Positions 45,707-56,331 of a stretch of DNA of 64,000 nucleotides are shown here, piece after piece. The translations under genes and the position numbers were made by a program. The notes beneath the pieces were generated by a model. The model worked only from the letters and a program-made list of their open reading frames with translations. It did not search any database and was not told the origin of the DNA. The DNA comes from SZUA-442 sp963792405 (GTDB lineage: Bacteria > Actinomycetota > Acidimicrobiia > Spongiisociales > UBA5794). Each line of letters begins with the position of its first letter. The stretch's first letter is position 1. Where the stretch lies: assembly GCA_963792405.1 (NCBI GenBank), contig CAWBVU010000006.1, forward strand, positions 1,922,001 to 1,986,000, in the 5' to 3' direction.

Positions 45707-46291
45707 ATGCAGGTGTCAGAAGTCCCAACCGATCGCGGTCACGCGCTCTTCGATCCGTCGTGGGCGATCCGCGATCATTTCGACGCCACTTTGGTCCTCC
45801 TGCTGTGGTGCCTTCGCAAGTCGTTCGTCCCGTTGCTGTGGCTCGGGCTGACGTTCGCGACGATCGTGGTCACCGTCCTCGACCAGAGTCCGGCGACCAT
45901 CACCAGCGACCTCACCTCGCTCGACGATCCCATGTCCTACCTCGGCGCGCTCATCTCGCCCTTGGCGCTCGTGGTCGTGGCCTTCGCGATCAGGATCTCG
46001 GTCGGCTTCCTCGCCTTCGCCGCGGCGTATCCGCTGAGCGCCGCTGCCACCCGTGACGACGGCCCGGAGCTCGGGCGGTTCACCCGGCGGTGGTTCGACA
46101 GGATCTACCTCACGCGGGGATACAGGGCACTGCGCTGGACATGGAGGGTCCGCCACGAGGCGGCCGGTCGCCTGGGACGCAGAGGGGAGATCCTCATGAC
46201 CTGCAGCACCGTCCTGCGGTGGGCGTCGATCCTGCTGTTCGTGACGTATGTCGTCGTATCGCTCGTTGCCGGGGCGATCGTGACGTCCTGA
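45707..46291 (+). CDS. Membrane protein of unknown function
   Basis: 194 residues. Hydrophobic segments near 39-58 and 80-110 and one at the C-terminus (about 168-190), with a basic amphipathic stretch between (FTRRWFDRIYLTRGYRALRW). No family recognised. A -10-like TACACT lies at 45673-45678. The ATG at 45707 is preceded only by GGGA; a GTG six bases on is possible. It sits between a MarR regulator and an MscS channel on the same strand, 43 bases from the latter. Confidence 0.65.
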   Translation: MQVSEVPTDRGHALFDPSWAIRDHFDATLVLLLWCLRKSFVPLLWLGLTFATIVVTVLDQSPATITSDLTSLDDPMSYLGALISPLALVVVAFAIRISVGFLAFAAAYPLSAAATRDDGPELGRFTRRWFDRIYLTRGYRALRWTWRVRHEAAGRLGRRGEILMTCSTVLRWASILLFVTYVVVSLVAGAIVTS

Positions 46292-46334
46292 GCCATCGAC
46301 GGCTTCGGTGGCGAGGCCCCTATCGTGACGCTCC

Positions 46335-47237
46335 ATGGACGTCGACATCGACAGCACCGACCTCCTCATCTCGGGCGTCATCCTCGTCCTCGCGCTGATC
46401 GCATGGTTCGCGGTCCGGTGGGCGGGGAACCGGTGGATCGCACGGATGGAGGCCAAGGACTCGCCCTCGCTGACCCCGATCGAGCAGGTCGAGCGACATC
46501 AGAGATTCGTCACCGTGTGGTCCGTGATCAGGGTCGTGCTCTCGATCGTGATCGTCACGACGACGATCATCGCCCTGATGTACGTGTGGGACATCCCCAC
46601 GGCGCCGCTGCTGGCCATCGGGAGCGTGCTCGGTGTGGGTCTCGGATTCGGCGCCCAGGACTACGTCAAGAGTGTCATCGCCGGCATCAACATCATCGTC
46701 GAGGACCAGTACAGCATCGGTGACATCGTCTCGGTCGGGGGTGTGTCCGGCAAGGTCGAGGACATTCGCCTGCGCATCACCGTGCTGCGAGATCTCGAGG
46801 GCAATGTGCACTACGTGCCCAACGGCGACATCATCGTCGCGACGAACCTGACGCAGAAGTTCTCCTCTGTCGTGGTCGACGTGGCGATCGGATACGGCGA
46901 GGACATCGACCATGCCATCGAGGTGATCGCAGACGAGGCCGCCGCCTTCGCTGGCGATCCGGAGTGGAGCGGGATGTTCCTCGAGCCCCCCACCGTGCTC
47001 GGTGTGAACCTGCTCGGCGACTGGTCGGTCGACATTCGAACGGTCCTCACGGTGGCACCAGACGACCGCTGGTCGACCAAGCGCGAGTTCCTGCGCCGGA
47101 TCAAGAAGCGTCTCGACGCCGAGGGCATCGAGATCCCGTTTCCGTATCGCACGATCGTCGAGAAGCCCGCCCATCCGATCGCAGGGAGGCCGGACCGGCG
47201 ATCGGATGCGACCGAGGAGACCGACGGCGCCACCTGA
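46335..47237 (+). CDS. MscS-family mechanosensitive ion channel
   Basis: 300 residues. Two to three helices (about 12-32, 62-85, 92-115) lead into the pore region GSVLGVGLGFGAQDYVKSVIAGI, whose Gly/Ala spacing is typical of TM3 in MscS (about residues 97-119). The beta domain VEDQYSIGDIVSVGGVSGKV and the C-terminal alpha/beta domain follow. These channels release solutes on hypo-osmotic shock. ATG 46335; TATCGT lies eight bases upstream. It converges on the gene at 47292. Confidence 0.92.
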   Translation: MDVDIDSTDLLISGVILVLALIAWFAVRWAGNRWIARMEAKDSPSLTPIEQVERHQRFVTVWSVIRVVLSIVIVTTTIIALMYVWDIPTAPLLAIGSVLGVGLGFGAQDYVKSVIAGINIIVEDQYSIGDIVSVGGVSGKVEDIRLRITVLRDLEGNVHYVPNGDIIVATNLTQKFSSVVVDVAIGYGEDIDHAIEVIADEAAAFAGDPEWSGMFLEPPTVLGVNLLGDWSVDIRTVLTVAPDDRWSTKREFLRRIKKRLDAEGIEIPFPYRTIVEKPAHPIAGRPDRRSDATEETDGAT

Positions 47238-47242
47238 CGCGA

Positions 47243-47268
47243 GAGAACCGCCCCGAAAGGCGGTCCTC
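47243..47268. terminator. Hairpin between convergent MscS and PH-like genes
   Basis: Arms 47243-47252 and 47259-47268 pair over ten bases with one mismatch around the loop CCGAAA. It lies between the two stop codons. Confidence 0.5.
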
Positions 47269-47291
47269 ATCGCTGGCCGATCGTGTACCAC

Positions 47292-47855
47292 TCAGGCGGG
47301 TGCGAGCCCCTCCCCCGCGGCGTCTGCCTCGTCGAGCAGGGCCTGCGTGGCCGCCTCGACCTCCTCCTGCTCGTCGAGCACGTTCAGGAGGTCGTTCATG
47401 TGGTGGAAGCCGAGCTTGAGGCCCTCGAGCTCGATCTTGCCGCCGTTGGATTCGTCCTCGATCACAACGGTGCGGGTCTGGATGCGCTTCTTGATGGTGA
47501 CGGAGATCTGGTCGCGGTCCATCACGTTCAGGAGTTCGAGGTGCTTCGCGAGCAGCATGCCCTGCCCCATCTTGGTGGCGAGCACATAGAGCTTGGTCGG
47601 CGTCGCGGCCAGCACGACGACGGGAGGCTTGCCCTTGCCCGCAGCGAGGGATCCGACCGCGATGCCGCCTGTGGCACCTGCCATCTGACCCCACGAGTTC
47701 CCGTCACTCACGGCCCCACCGATGACCGCGCCGGCGGCCGCACCTGCGGCCCGCTTCCACACCATGCCCTTCGGCTGGAAGTCACCTGCGACGAAGATCT
47801 CATCGTCACCCGTGGCCTCTCTCGCCATGTCGACCATCTTCTGCTTGAGATCCAA
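47292..47855 (-). CDS. Glycine-zipper protein with a PH-like C-terminal region, function unknown
   Basis: 187 residues. An N-terminal acidic stretch is followed by a glycine-rich segment (KRAAGAAAGAVIGGAVSDG, about residues 35-75) of glycine-zipper type, then PPVVVLAATPTKLYVLATKM and alternating beta strands resembling a bacterial PH-like domain. It ends in an acidic helix. I choose TTG 47855 because GAAGGGAG lies seven bases upstream, giving MDLKQKMVDM at the start; the first ATG, at 47837, has no such site. No family is claimed with confidence. Confidence 0.65.
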   Translation of the reverse strand: MDLKQKMVDMAREATGDDEIFVAGDFQPKGMVWKRAAGAAAGAVIGGAVSDGNSWGQMAGATGGIAVGSLAAGKGKPPVVVLAATPTKLYVLATKMGQGMLLAKHLELLNVMDRDQISVTIKKRIQTRTVVIEDESNGGKIELEGLKLGFHHMNDLLNVLDEQEEVEAATQALLDEADAAGEGLAPA

Positions 47856-47979
47856 AACGCGACTCCCTTCGTCGAGCGGTCTGTGTCTGAGGACTCTCCG
47901 TTGAACCCAATGGTACGCAGCCCCGGAGGCATTGCTGACGCGGGAAGCAAGACGCCGTGGAACCTCGCCTCGGCGTACG

Positions 47980-48234
47980 TCACCCGGCGCTGTGCTCCAC
48001 CAGGTACATTGCGGCACCGTCGATCGTGAGGAACTTCGTCGCGTCGCGCTGGGGGATCTCGACACCCGTCGCCTTGCTGATGCCGATCAGCCAGTTGAGG
48101 TAGTCCATCGAGTCGAGGTCGAGCTGGACGTCGAGGTCGACGTCGTGATCGACCGTCCCGGGATCGACCTCCGGTGCGATACCCCCGAGGACATCGAAGA
48201 TCGTGCGCTTCGCTTCATCGGTCGTCATGGTCAT
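47980..48234 (-). CDS. Acyl carrier protein in a pyruvate dehydrogenase operon
   Basis: 84 residues, very acidic. The 4'-phosphopantetheine Ser is about residue 42 in LDLDSMDYL, a variant of the usual DSL motif, and helix 1 contains AKRTIFDVLGGI. Its ATG overlaps the E2 stop (ATGA), making it the last gene of the operon. ACPs normally serve fatty-acid or polyketide synthesis. A plausible link to PDH is delivery of octanoyl groups for lipoylation of E2, or transfer of E2-bound acyl groups to ACP; both are inference. Confidence 0.85.
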   Translation of the reverse strand: MTMTTDEAKRTIFDVLGGIAPEVDPGTVDHDVDLDVQLDLDSMDYLNWLIGISKATGVEIPQRDATKFLTIDGAAMYLVEHSAG

Positions 48235-49553
48235 AGGAGCTCCGGTTCCTGGAGGAGTCGTTCGATCGCGAGGAGGAAGAGTCCGCCCGTGTGGCCATCG
48301 GTGACGCGATGGTCCGCGGCGAGCGAGAGCTGCACGAGCGGGTGGATCACCACCTCGCCGTCGACCACGGTCGGCGCGTCGGCGATGCGCCCGAACCCGA
48401 TGATCGCCACCTGTGGGGGGATGATCACGGGATAGGTCGCATCGACGCCGCGGTCACCCAGGTTCGTCACCGTTGCCGTGGCATCGGTCATCTCGGATCC
48501 GCGCAGCTTGCCGGCCCGCGCCCTCGCGACGAGGTCGGTCAGGGCCTCCATCAGGTCGTCGAGTGCCATCTGGTCGGCATCGTGGATCGCAGGCGCCACG
48601 AGCCCCCCGCCCCTCAGCGACACCGCGACACCGAGGTGCACGCGTTCGCTCGGTGCGAAGGCGCCATCCACCATGTGCCCGTTGAGGCCGTCCGCGCGGG
48701 CCAGCGCGAGGGCCGTCGCCTTGAGCAGGAGGACCGCGGGCAGGATCCGGGTCGTGATCGGTCGATCGTCGTTCTCCGCTTCGAGCCACGCCATGGCGCG
48801 TGCAAGGTCGACCGTGTGGCCGAGGTAGTAGTGGGGGATCTCACGCTTGGACCGTTCCATCGAGCGTCCGATCGCCCTCCGCATGGCCGCCGCCTTGTCC
48901 GCGGCGTCCGTGGGCTCCATCACGGCCGCGGCCACGCGCCCCGCCTTCGGGGCGCTCGCCATCGCGGCAACGTCGTCGGCGACGATGAGCCCGTCGGATC
49001 GAGAGGCGTGGACGGCGCCGATGTCGACACCGATGTCGATGGCCATCCTCCGCGCCCTCGGTGTCGACCGTTGCCGGGTGGCAACGAGATCTGTCGTGCG
49101 CGTCGCTGCATGCCGCACGTCGGTGCGGGTCACCGTTCCTCCACGCCCCGATCCCGACAATTCGTCGATGTCGACACCGAGTTCGTGGGCGAGGTGCCGC
49201 ACCGGTGGGGAGATCCGATGGGCAATCGGCTCGGGCACCTTCGGACTCTCCGACGGTGCGGCGTCTGGCACGGGAAGGGTGATGGGGACCACCGGTTCCG
49301 CGACCGCCTCGTCCCCGATGCCACGGAGGACCGCGATCGGTGTGCCGACCGGGAGGCGCTCGGGGCCGGGTGCGACGAGGAGGTCGTCGATCACGGCGTC
49401 CTCCCAGCACTCGACCTCGATGATGCCCTTGTCGGTCTCCACTTCGGCGATGACATCGCCGCGGTGCACCGTGTCGCCGGGCGACACGAGCCATGCCGCC
49501 AGCATGCCCTCGTCCATGTCGGCACCCAACGAGGGGAGCACGAACTCCTTCAT
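48231..49553 (-). CDS. Dihydrolipoamide acyltransferase (E2) of a 2-oxoacid dehydrogenase complex
   Basis: 440 residues in the standard order: one lipoyl domain (1-80) with the lipoylated Lys at about 42 in [11 protein letters not shown]; a peripheral-subunit binding domain near residues 130-165 ([19 protein letters not shown]); and a catalytic domain ending with [14 protein letters not shown]. It takes acetyl from E1 to CoA. No E3 (lipoamide dehydrogenase) gene is in the window. Its ATG at 49553 overlaps the E1beta stop. Confidence 0.93.
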   Translation of the reverse strand: MKEFVLPSLGADMDEGMLAAWLVSPGDTVHRGDVIAEVETDKGIIEVECWEDAVIDDLLVAPGPERLPVGTPIAVLRGIGDEAVAEPVVPITLPVPDAAPSESPKVPEPIAHRISPPVRHLAHELGVDIDELSGSGRGGTVTRTDVRHAATRTTDLVATRQRSTPRARRMAIDIGVDIGAVHASRSDGLIVADDVAAMASAPKAGRVAAAVMEPTDAADKAAAMRRAIGRSMERSKREIPHYYLGHTVDLARAMAWLEAENDDRPITTRILPAVLLLKATALALARADGLNGHMVDGAFAPSERVHLGVAVSLRGGGLVAPAIHDADQMALDDLMEALTDLVARARAGKLRGSEMTDATATVTNLGDRGVDATYPVIIPPQVAIIGFGRIADAPTVVDGEVVIHPLVQLSLAADHRVTDGHTGGLFLLAIERLLQEPELL

Positions 49554-50548
49554 CGTCCCACCACCTCGTGCACGGCGGACATGATCCCGTCCACCTGGGG
49601 GAGGGATGCCTGCTCGAGGTGCCGCGCGTACGGCACGGGGACCTCGACGCCGCAGACCCGGCGTACCGGCGCGTCGAGATCCCACAGTGCCTGCTCGGTG
49701 ACGAGCGCGACGATCTCGGCAGACAGGCCGGCGGTCTTCCAGCCCTCGTCGACGACGACGAGCCGGTGGGTCTTCGCCACCGAGGCGACGATGGTGTCTG
49801 TATCCAGCGGCCTCAGTGACCGCAGGTCGACGACCTCTGCCGAGATGCCATCCTCTGCGAGGTGGTCAGCCGCCTCCATCGCCTTCCACAGACTCCCGCC
49901 GTGGGTGACGATGGTGACGTCCTCACCGGTGCGCCGGATGCGCGCCGTCGTGAGGTCGACCGGCCCGCCTTCGACAGGGAGCTCACCCGCCTGGTTGTAG
50001 AGACCTGCGTGCTCGAACATGATGACGGGGTCCGGGTCCTCGAGGGCGGTCGCCAGCATCCATCGGGCATCCTCGATCGTGGCGGGCGCGACCACCTTGA
50101 GGCCCGGCACGTGTGCGTACCAGCCCTCGAGCGAGTGCGAGTGTTGGGCGGCGAGCTGCCGTCCGGCCCCCGTGGCCATGCGGATGACGATGGGGACGTT
50201 GAACTGCCCTCCCGACATGTGGAGCATCAGCGCCGCGGTGTTGACGATCTGGTCGAGCGCCAGCAGCGAGAAGTTCACCGTCATCACTTCGACGATGGGA
50301 CGCATGCCACCGATCGCCGCTCCGATGCCCGCACCGACGAAGCCCGACTCCGACAGGGGTGTGTCACGGATGCGGTCCTCGCCGAACTCCTCGAGCAGGC
50401 CCTTCGACACGGCATAGCACCCGCCGTACCGACCCACGTCCTCCCCCATCAGGAAGACGCGGTCGTCCTCCAGCATCGCATGTCGGATCGCCTCACGCAC
50501 TGCCTCTCGGTAGGTGATCGTTCTGACTCCTGCGTCGAGCGTCGTCAT
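49550..50548 (-). CDS. pdhB: Pyruvate dehydrogenase E1 beta subunit
   Basis: 332 residues. [29 protein letters not shown] opens the protein in family style (residues 11-39, outlined). [42 protein letters not shown] and [15 protein letters not shown] are conserved blocks. With E1alpha it binds thiamine diphosphate and decarboxylates the 2-oxoacid. ATGA overlaps join it to the genes on both sides. Acetoin dehydrogenase beta is an alternative, but the E1alpha partner looks like pyruvate dehydrogenase. Confidence 0.92.
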   Translation of the reverse strand: MTTLDAGVRTITYREAVREAIRHAMLEDDRVFLMGEDVGRYGGCYAVSKGLLEEFGEDRIRDTPLSESGFVGAGIGAAIGGMRPIVEVMTVNFSLLALDQIVNTAALMLHMSGGQFNVPIVIRMATGAGRQLAAQHSHSLEGWYAHVPGLKVVAPATIEDARWMLATALEDPDPVIMFEHAGLYNQAGELPVEGGPVDLTTARIRRTGEDVTIVTHGGSLWKAMEAADHLAEDGISAEVVDLRSLRPLDTDTIVASVAKTHRLVVVDEGWKTAGLSAEIVALVTEQALWDLDAPVRRVCGVEVPVPYARHLEQASLPQVDGIMSAVHEVVGR

Positions 50549-51512
50549 GCCATCACCTCCTCCGAGTGCACGAATCGTGTGAGCTGGTCGACACCCTCGA
50601 GGGATCCTGCCTCGGCGAACGACACCGCGGCATCGACCTCTGCGACGACGTCGCGCTCGATTGTCTGCCAGTCCTCATCCGTCAGGAGCCCTTCGCCCAC
50701 GAGGTGCGAGCGGAACGCATCGATCGGATCGTGGTGCTTCCATTCGTCGACCTCGGTGCGGTCGCGGTACAGCTCGGGGTCGAACATCGAATGCGCACGG
50801 AACCGGTAGGTCATGAGCTCGAGGAAGTGCGGGCCACCGCCCGCCCTCACGGACTCGGCGGCCGACCGTGCAGCGTGGTTCACAGCGAGCACGTCCATGC
50901 CGTCGACCTCCCATGCCGGCATCTCGTAGGAGGCTGCACGGAGCGTGAGCTTCGTCTGGACCTGGGCGCGGGTGAGGGCGGTGCCCATGGCGTACTGGTT
51001 GTTCTCGCAGCAGAACAGGACAGGCAGGTTCCACAGCGCGGCGAGGTTCATGGACTCGTGGAACTCACCCTCGGCGACTGCCCCCTCGCCGAAGAAGACC
51101 ACCGTGACCCGCTCCTTCCCCTGCATCGTGTCGGCGAGGGCCAGTCCCACGGCGAGCGGGAGACCCCCTCCCACGATGGCGTTGCCACCGTAGAGCCGGT
51201 GGTCGGCGTCGAACAGGTGCATCGACCCTCCCCGTCCCCTGCTGACCCCCTCGACGAGTCCGTACATCTCGGCCATGATCCTGCCGGGATCGACCCCGAG
51301 GGCGAGGGCGTGCCCGTGCTCGCGATAGGTCGCCACGACGGCGTCATCCGGCTCGAGGGCGTCGATCACGCCCACCGCGACGGCCTCCTCGCCGATGTAG
51401 AGGTGGAGGAACCCACGGATCTTCTCGGCCTGGTAGAGCTCAGCGCACTTCTCCTCGTAGCGGCGGATCAGCAGCATCTGGCGCAGGAGCCGCAGGCCGT
51501 CGTCCTTGCCGA

Positions 51513-51516
<4 letters not shown>
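50545..51516 (-). CDS. pdhA: Pyruvate dehydrogenase E1 alpha subunit
   Basis: 323 residues. [15 protein letters not shown] starts the domain. The ThDP motif runs from [13 protein letters not shown] to [11 protein letters not shown], with the usual GDG as [18 protein letters not shown] corresponds to the phosphorylation-loop region of PDH-type E1alpha. It is coupled by ATGA overlaps to acetyl-CoA synthetase upstream and E1beta downstream. The combination favours pyruvate over acetoin or branched-chain substrates; that choice is inference. Confidence 0.92.
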
Positions 51517-53303
<1,787 letters not shown>

Positions 53304-53376
53304 CTCGGATCCTCCCAGAGCGCGCGGCTATTGCACTTCATCCTATCAAGGGCCCCAAGGCCTGAACAGGCGGGAA

Positions 53377-53409
53377 CCCGTGCAGGCGAAGGGATTTCGC
53401 CTGCACGGG
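53377..53409 (-). terminator. 14-bp hairpin upstream of the acsA-pdh operon
   Basis: Perfect arms 53377-53390 and 53396-53409 with loop GGGAT. On the minus strand it follows the sigma/anti-sigma-like pair and precedes acsA by about 70 bases, so it should separate the two transcripts. Confidence 0.65.
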
Positions 53410-53437
53410 CCCTTCTCGTTCCGCAGGGGAACGGCGA

Positions 53438-54061
53438 TCAGCCGGGGAACGCCTCGTCGTAGAGTGCCCGCAGCTCCGGTGAGTCGGGTCCGGAGAACCC
53501 GCAGTAGTTGACCGTGCCGCCGGTCGCCGAGACGAGGTACACACCACCCACTTCGAATGGGATGCCTCCGATGAGGGCTTCCATACCTGCTGGCGCCGTG
53601 ATCGTGGCGGTGTCGGCGTCACCTGCCGTGAACCACCGGTCCACCCGGAGGGTCACCACCTCACCGTCGACGGCGGTCACGGTCCCCTCGAGGGCGACCT
53701 CCATGTCGCGCAGGATGTCGGCGCTCGGTGCGAGGCAGGACGCCATGACGTCGTCGCCACCGCCGGAGAGCTCGAGGGGAGGTCCCGCCGTGACGGCGTC
53801 GTCCCCTCTCGTCAGGGCGACGGCGCCGATGGCGACGGCGACGACGACCACGGCGGCGATCGCCGCGAACCACGGCGTGCTCGACGGCCGGTTGGACTTC
53901 GAGGGATCCGAGGCCGCCGGATCCGATGGCGTGTCGATGATGGGTGAGGACATGATCTGCTCCAGTCTGCGCCGCGACGATGCACTCGTCACGGGTTCGG
54001 TGGGGATGTCCGGGGACATGGGGTCGATCGCCTTCAACCTTGATCGGAGATCGTCGCTCAT
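53438..54061 (-). CDS. Single-pass membrane protein paired with a sigma factor (putative anti-sigma factor)
   Basis: 207 residues. A cytosolic N-terminus of about 65 residues with a basic segment (SSRRRLEQIMSS), one transmembrane helix (about 66-84, FAAIAAVVVVAVAIGAVAL) and an extracytoplasmic domain with two Cys near MASCLAP and VNYCGF. The layout is that of membrane-bound anti-sigma factors, although the HxxxCxxC zinc motif is absent. The ATG overlaps the sigma factor stop (ATGA), supporting a functional pair. The sensed signal is unknown. Confidence 0.7.
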   Translation of the reverse strand: MSDDLRSRLKAIDPMSPDIPTEPVTSASSRRRLEQIMSSPIIDTPSDPAASDPSKSNRPSSTPWFAAIAAVVVVAVAIGAVALTRGDDAVTAGPPLELSGGGDDVMASCLAPSADILRDMEVALEGTVTAVDGEVVTLRVDRWFTAGDADTATITAPAGMEALIGGIPFEVGGVYLVSATGGTVNYCGFSGPDSPELRALYDEAFPG

Positions 54062-54606
54062 TCCGGATACTCCCCTGTTCGTTCGATCCCTTCATGTCCG
54101 GCATCGGCGCCACTCTGTCGCTTCAGCTCCGTCGCCAGCCTCGACCTCGCCCTCGAGAGGCGGAGGCTGATCGCGTTCGGCGTGGTGTCGAGGGCCACCG
54201 CGATCTCCCTGGGCTCGAGCTCCTCCCACGCCCACAGCGTGAGCACCTCCCTGTCGGTCTCGGGGAGGCGCATGAGGGCGGCCACGACCTCGGGGTGGTC
54301 GTCCCCTGCCGTGTCCGCCACGTACAGGCCGGGGTCGGCGTGCGCGACCTTCTCGACGAGGGCGATCCGGCGCCGCTGGGCACGACGCGTGTTCGCGAGG
54401 ACGTTGCGAGCCACGGCGTAGGACCATGGGAGGACGGCATCCTCCGGCACGTCGTCGAGCCGCCGCCACAAAGTGAGCATCACGTCGCCGAGCGCATCGT
54501 CGGCGTCGTCGGTGGACGCGCGACGACGGAGGTACCGCTGCAGGGGCTCGTAGACCTCCGCGGCGACCTCCTCGAACCGGCGACGGCGATCCATCGGCGA
54601 GGCCAC
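54058..54606 (-). CDS. ECF-type RNA polymerase sigma factor
   Basis: 182 residues with region 2 (YEPLQRYLRRRASTDDADDALGDV and the helix ending in LPWSYAVARNVLANTRR) and region 4 (LPETDREVLTLWAWEELEPREIAVAL, helix-turn-helix NAISLRLSRARSRLATEL), both outlined. The GTG at 54606 is used because GGAGG lies five bases upstream; translation would begin MASPMDRRRR. It would redirect RNA polymerase to a stress regulon. Co-translated with the membrane protein downstream. Divergent from the cDPG synthetase-like gene. Confidence 0.9.
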   Translation of the reverse strand: MASPMDRRRRFEEVAAEVYEPLQRYLRRRASTDDADDALGDVMLTLWRRLDDVPEDAVLPWSYAVARNVLANTRRAQRRRIALVEKVAHADPGLYVADTAGDDHPEVVAALMRLPETDREVLTLWAWEELEPREIAVALDTTPNAISLRLSRARSRLATELKRQSGADAGHEGIERTGEYPE

Positions 54607-54767
54607 ATCATCCTCCTGTCCGGCACTCGGCCGATCCTGTCAGCGCACGCCCGGAATTCGGCGCACGGTCCGAATCGACCGTACGATCGTCGCCACAGGC
54701 CGCAGGCGCACGGGTGGGTGATGACTGCGACGAGGATCCACGGCGGCGTGGTGGGAGGAAGTGTGGC

Positions 54768-56108
54768 ATGGCCGAGCGGAACGTGATCATCATCGGTGCG
54801 GCGGGCAGGGACTTCCACAACTTCAACACCCGGTACCGCAACGACGAGACGACCCGGGTCGTCGCCTTCACCGCCGCCCAGATCCCCGACATCGCGGGAC
54901 GCCGCTACCCGCCTGGGCTCGCAGGGCCGCGGTATCCGGAGGGGATTCCGATCCTCCCCGAGGAGGACCTCCCCGCCCTCATCCGCGACCTCGCCGTCGA
55001 TGAATGCGTGTTCTCCTACAGCGACATCTCGTACGACCACGTCATGCACCTGTGCTCGATCGTCCAGGCCGCGGGGGCGAGCTACACCATCCTCGGCCCC
55101 AGGGACACGCAGATCGCGTCCACCAAGCCTGTGATCTCCGTGTGTGCGGTACGGACCGGTGTGGGCAAGAGCCAGACCACCCGCAAGGTGATCGAGACCC
55201 TCATGGGCATGGGCCTCAAGCCCGTCGCCATCCGCCACCCGATGCCGTACGGCGACCTGGAACGGCAGACGGTGCAACGATTTGCCGTCGTCTCGGATCT
55301 CGCTGACCACGACTGCACGATCGAGGAGATGGAGGAGTACGAGCCGCACGTGGTCCGCGGCAACGTGATCTACGCCGGCATCGACTACGAAGCCATCGTC
55401 CGCGCCGCCGAGGACGATCCGGCGGGGTGCGACGTGATCGTGTGGGACGGGGGGAACAACGACATCTCGTTCCTCGCCACCGACCTCTACCTCACCCTGA
55501 TCGACCCCCATCGACCCGGGCATGAGCTCTCGTATTACGCGGGCGAGACCAACCTCCGACTCGCCGACGTCGTCATCATCAACAAACTCGACAGTGCCAC
55601 ACCGGAGGGAGCGGCGGCGGTCAGGGCGAACATCTCAGCCGTCAACCCGGCTGCGACCGTGGTGAGCGCCAACTCCACGATCAGGGTGGACGACCCCGAC
55701 GTGATCAGGGGCCGCCGTGTATTGGTGATCGAGGACGGACCGACGCTCACCCACGGGGGCATGACGATCGGGGCAGGGACGGTGGCCGCCGAGGCCAACG
55801 GCGCCGCGGCGATCATCGATCCGCGGCCATGGGTGAAGGGCAGGCTGGCTGACACGTTTGCCACCTACCCGGGGATCGGCAGCCTCCTGCCGGCCATGGG
55901 GTACGGCGAGGAGCAGATCCGCGACCTCGAGGCGACGATCGACGCGGTCGACTGCGATGCCGTGGTGATCGGCACGCCGATCGACCTGTCCAGGGTGGTG
56001 CGCATCGACAAGCCCCACACCCGCGTGCACTACGACCTCGACGAGATCGGCGAACCGAACCTGAGGGGCATCCTCGAGGGCTTCGCGCACGACCACGGTC
56101 TCGTGTGA
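54768..56108 (+). CDS. Cyclic 2,3-diphosphoglycerate synthetase-like P-loop protein
   Basis: 446 residues of the COG2403 family. An N-terminal Rossmann-like domain (NVIIIGAAGRDFHNFN) is followed by a P-loop near residue 130 (VRTGVGKSQTTRK), then VIVWDGGNNDISF, VIINKLDS (NKxD-like, GTPase style) and VIGTPIDLSRV near the end. In methanogens and a few thermophiles the enzyme makes cyclic 2,3-diphosphoglycerate, a thermoprotectant; bacterial members are poorly tested. ATG 54768 has GGAGGA about nine bases upstream. It is not next to sugar-phosphate genes. Confidence 0.82.
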   Translation: MAERNVIIIGAAGRDFHNFNTRYRNDETTRVVAFTAAQIPDIAGRRYPPGLAGPRYPEGIPILPEEDLPALIRDLAVDECVFSYSDISYDHVMHLCSIVQAAGASYTILGPRDTQIASTKPVISVCAVRTGVGKSQTTRKVIETLMGMGLKPVAIRHPMPYGDLERQTVQRFAVVSDLADHDCTIEEMEEYEPHVVRGNVIYAGIDYEAIVRAAEDDPAGCDVIVWDGGNNDISFLATDLYLTLIDPHRPGHELSYYAGETNLRLADVVIINKLDSATPEGAAAVRANISAVNPAATVVSANSTIRVDDPDVIRGRRVLVIEDGPTLTHGGMTIGAGTVAAEANGAAAIIDPRPWVKGRLADTFATYPGIGSLLPAMGYGEEQIRDLEATIDAVDCDAVVIGTPIDLSRVVRIDKPHTRVHYDLDEIGEPNLRGILEGFAHDHGLV

Positions 56109-56129
56109 CCTCCATCGATCCGAAGGGGC

Positions 56130-56144
56130 CTACAGCGCCTGTAG
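56130..56144. promoter_or_regulatory. Near-perfect palindrome before the metallothionein gene
   Basis: CTACAGCGCCTGTAG matches its own reverse complement at 12-13 of 15 positions, with exact 5-base arms CTACA/TGTAG. It overlaps a possible extended -10 (TGTAGATT, 56140-56147) and sits 26 bases before the ATG. A metal-responsive repressor site is possible. Confidence 0.4.
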
Positions 56145-56169
56145 ATTCGAGGGTGGAAGGAGCCACGCG

Positions 56170-56316
56170 ATGATCTGCGCGTATGCACCATGCACCTGTC
56201 CCGTCGAGGCGGACGGTGCGTTCTGTTCCCCCACGTGCCGGTTGGGCCTCGGCGTGACGACGGAGCCCTGTGAGTGCGGCCACGCCGACTGCACGGCCTC
56301 CGACGGCCGGGTCTGA
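56170..56316 (+). CDS. Bacterial metallothionein
   Basis: 48 residues with eight Cys, at 3, 8, 10, 19, 23, 34, 36 and 41, and a His at 38, in the order CAYAPCTC - FCSPTC - CECGHADC. This spacing is characteristic of the short bacterial metallothioneins that bind zinc, copper or cadmium through Cys/His clusters. ATG 56170 has AAGGAG seven bases upstream. It follows the cDPG synthetase-like gene and precedes the CHAD gene by 15 bases. The length is just below the usual 50-60. Confidence 0.82.
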   Translation: MICAYAPCTCPVEADGAFCSPTCRLGLGVTTEPCECGHADCTASDGRV

Positions 56317-56331
56317 CCGAGCGGGACGGGC

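Noticed and set aside
54664..54680. Small inverted repeat ACGGTC...GACCGT between the sigma and cDPG synthetase-like genes
   Set aside because: Six-base arms only and no promoter aligned with it; kept as a note rather than an operator.
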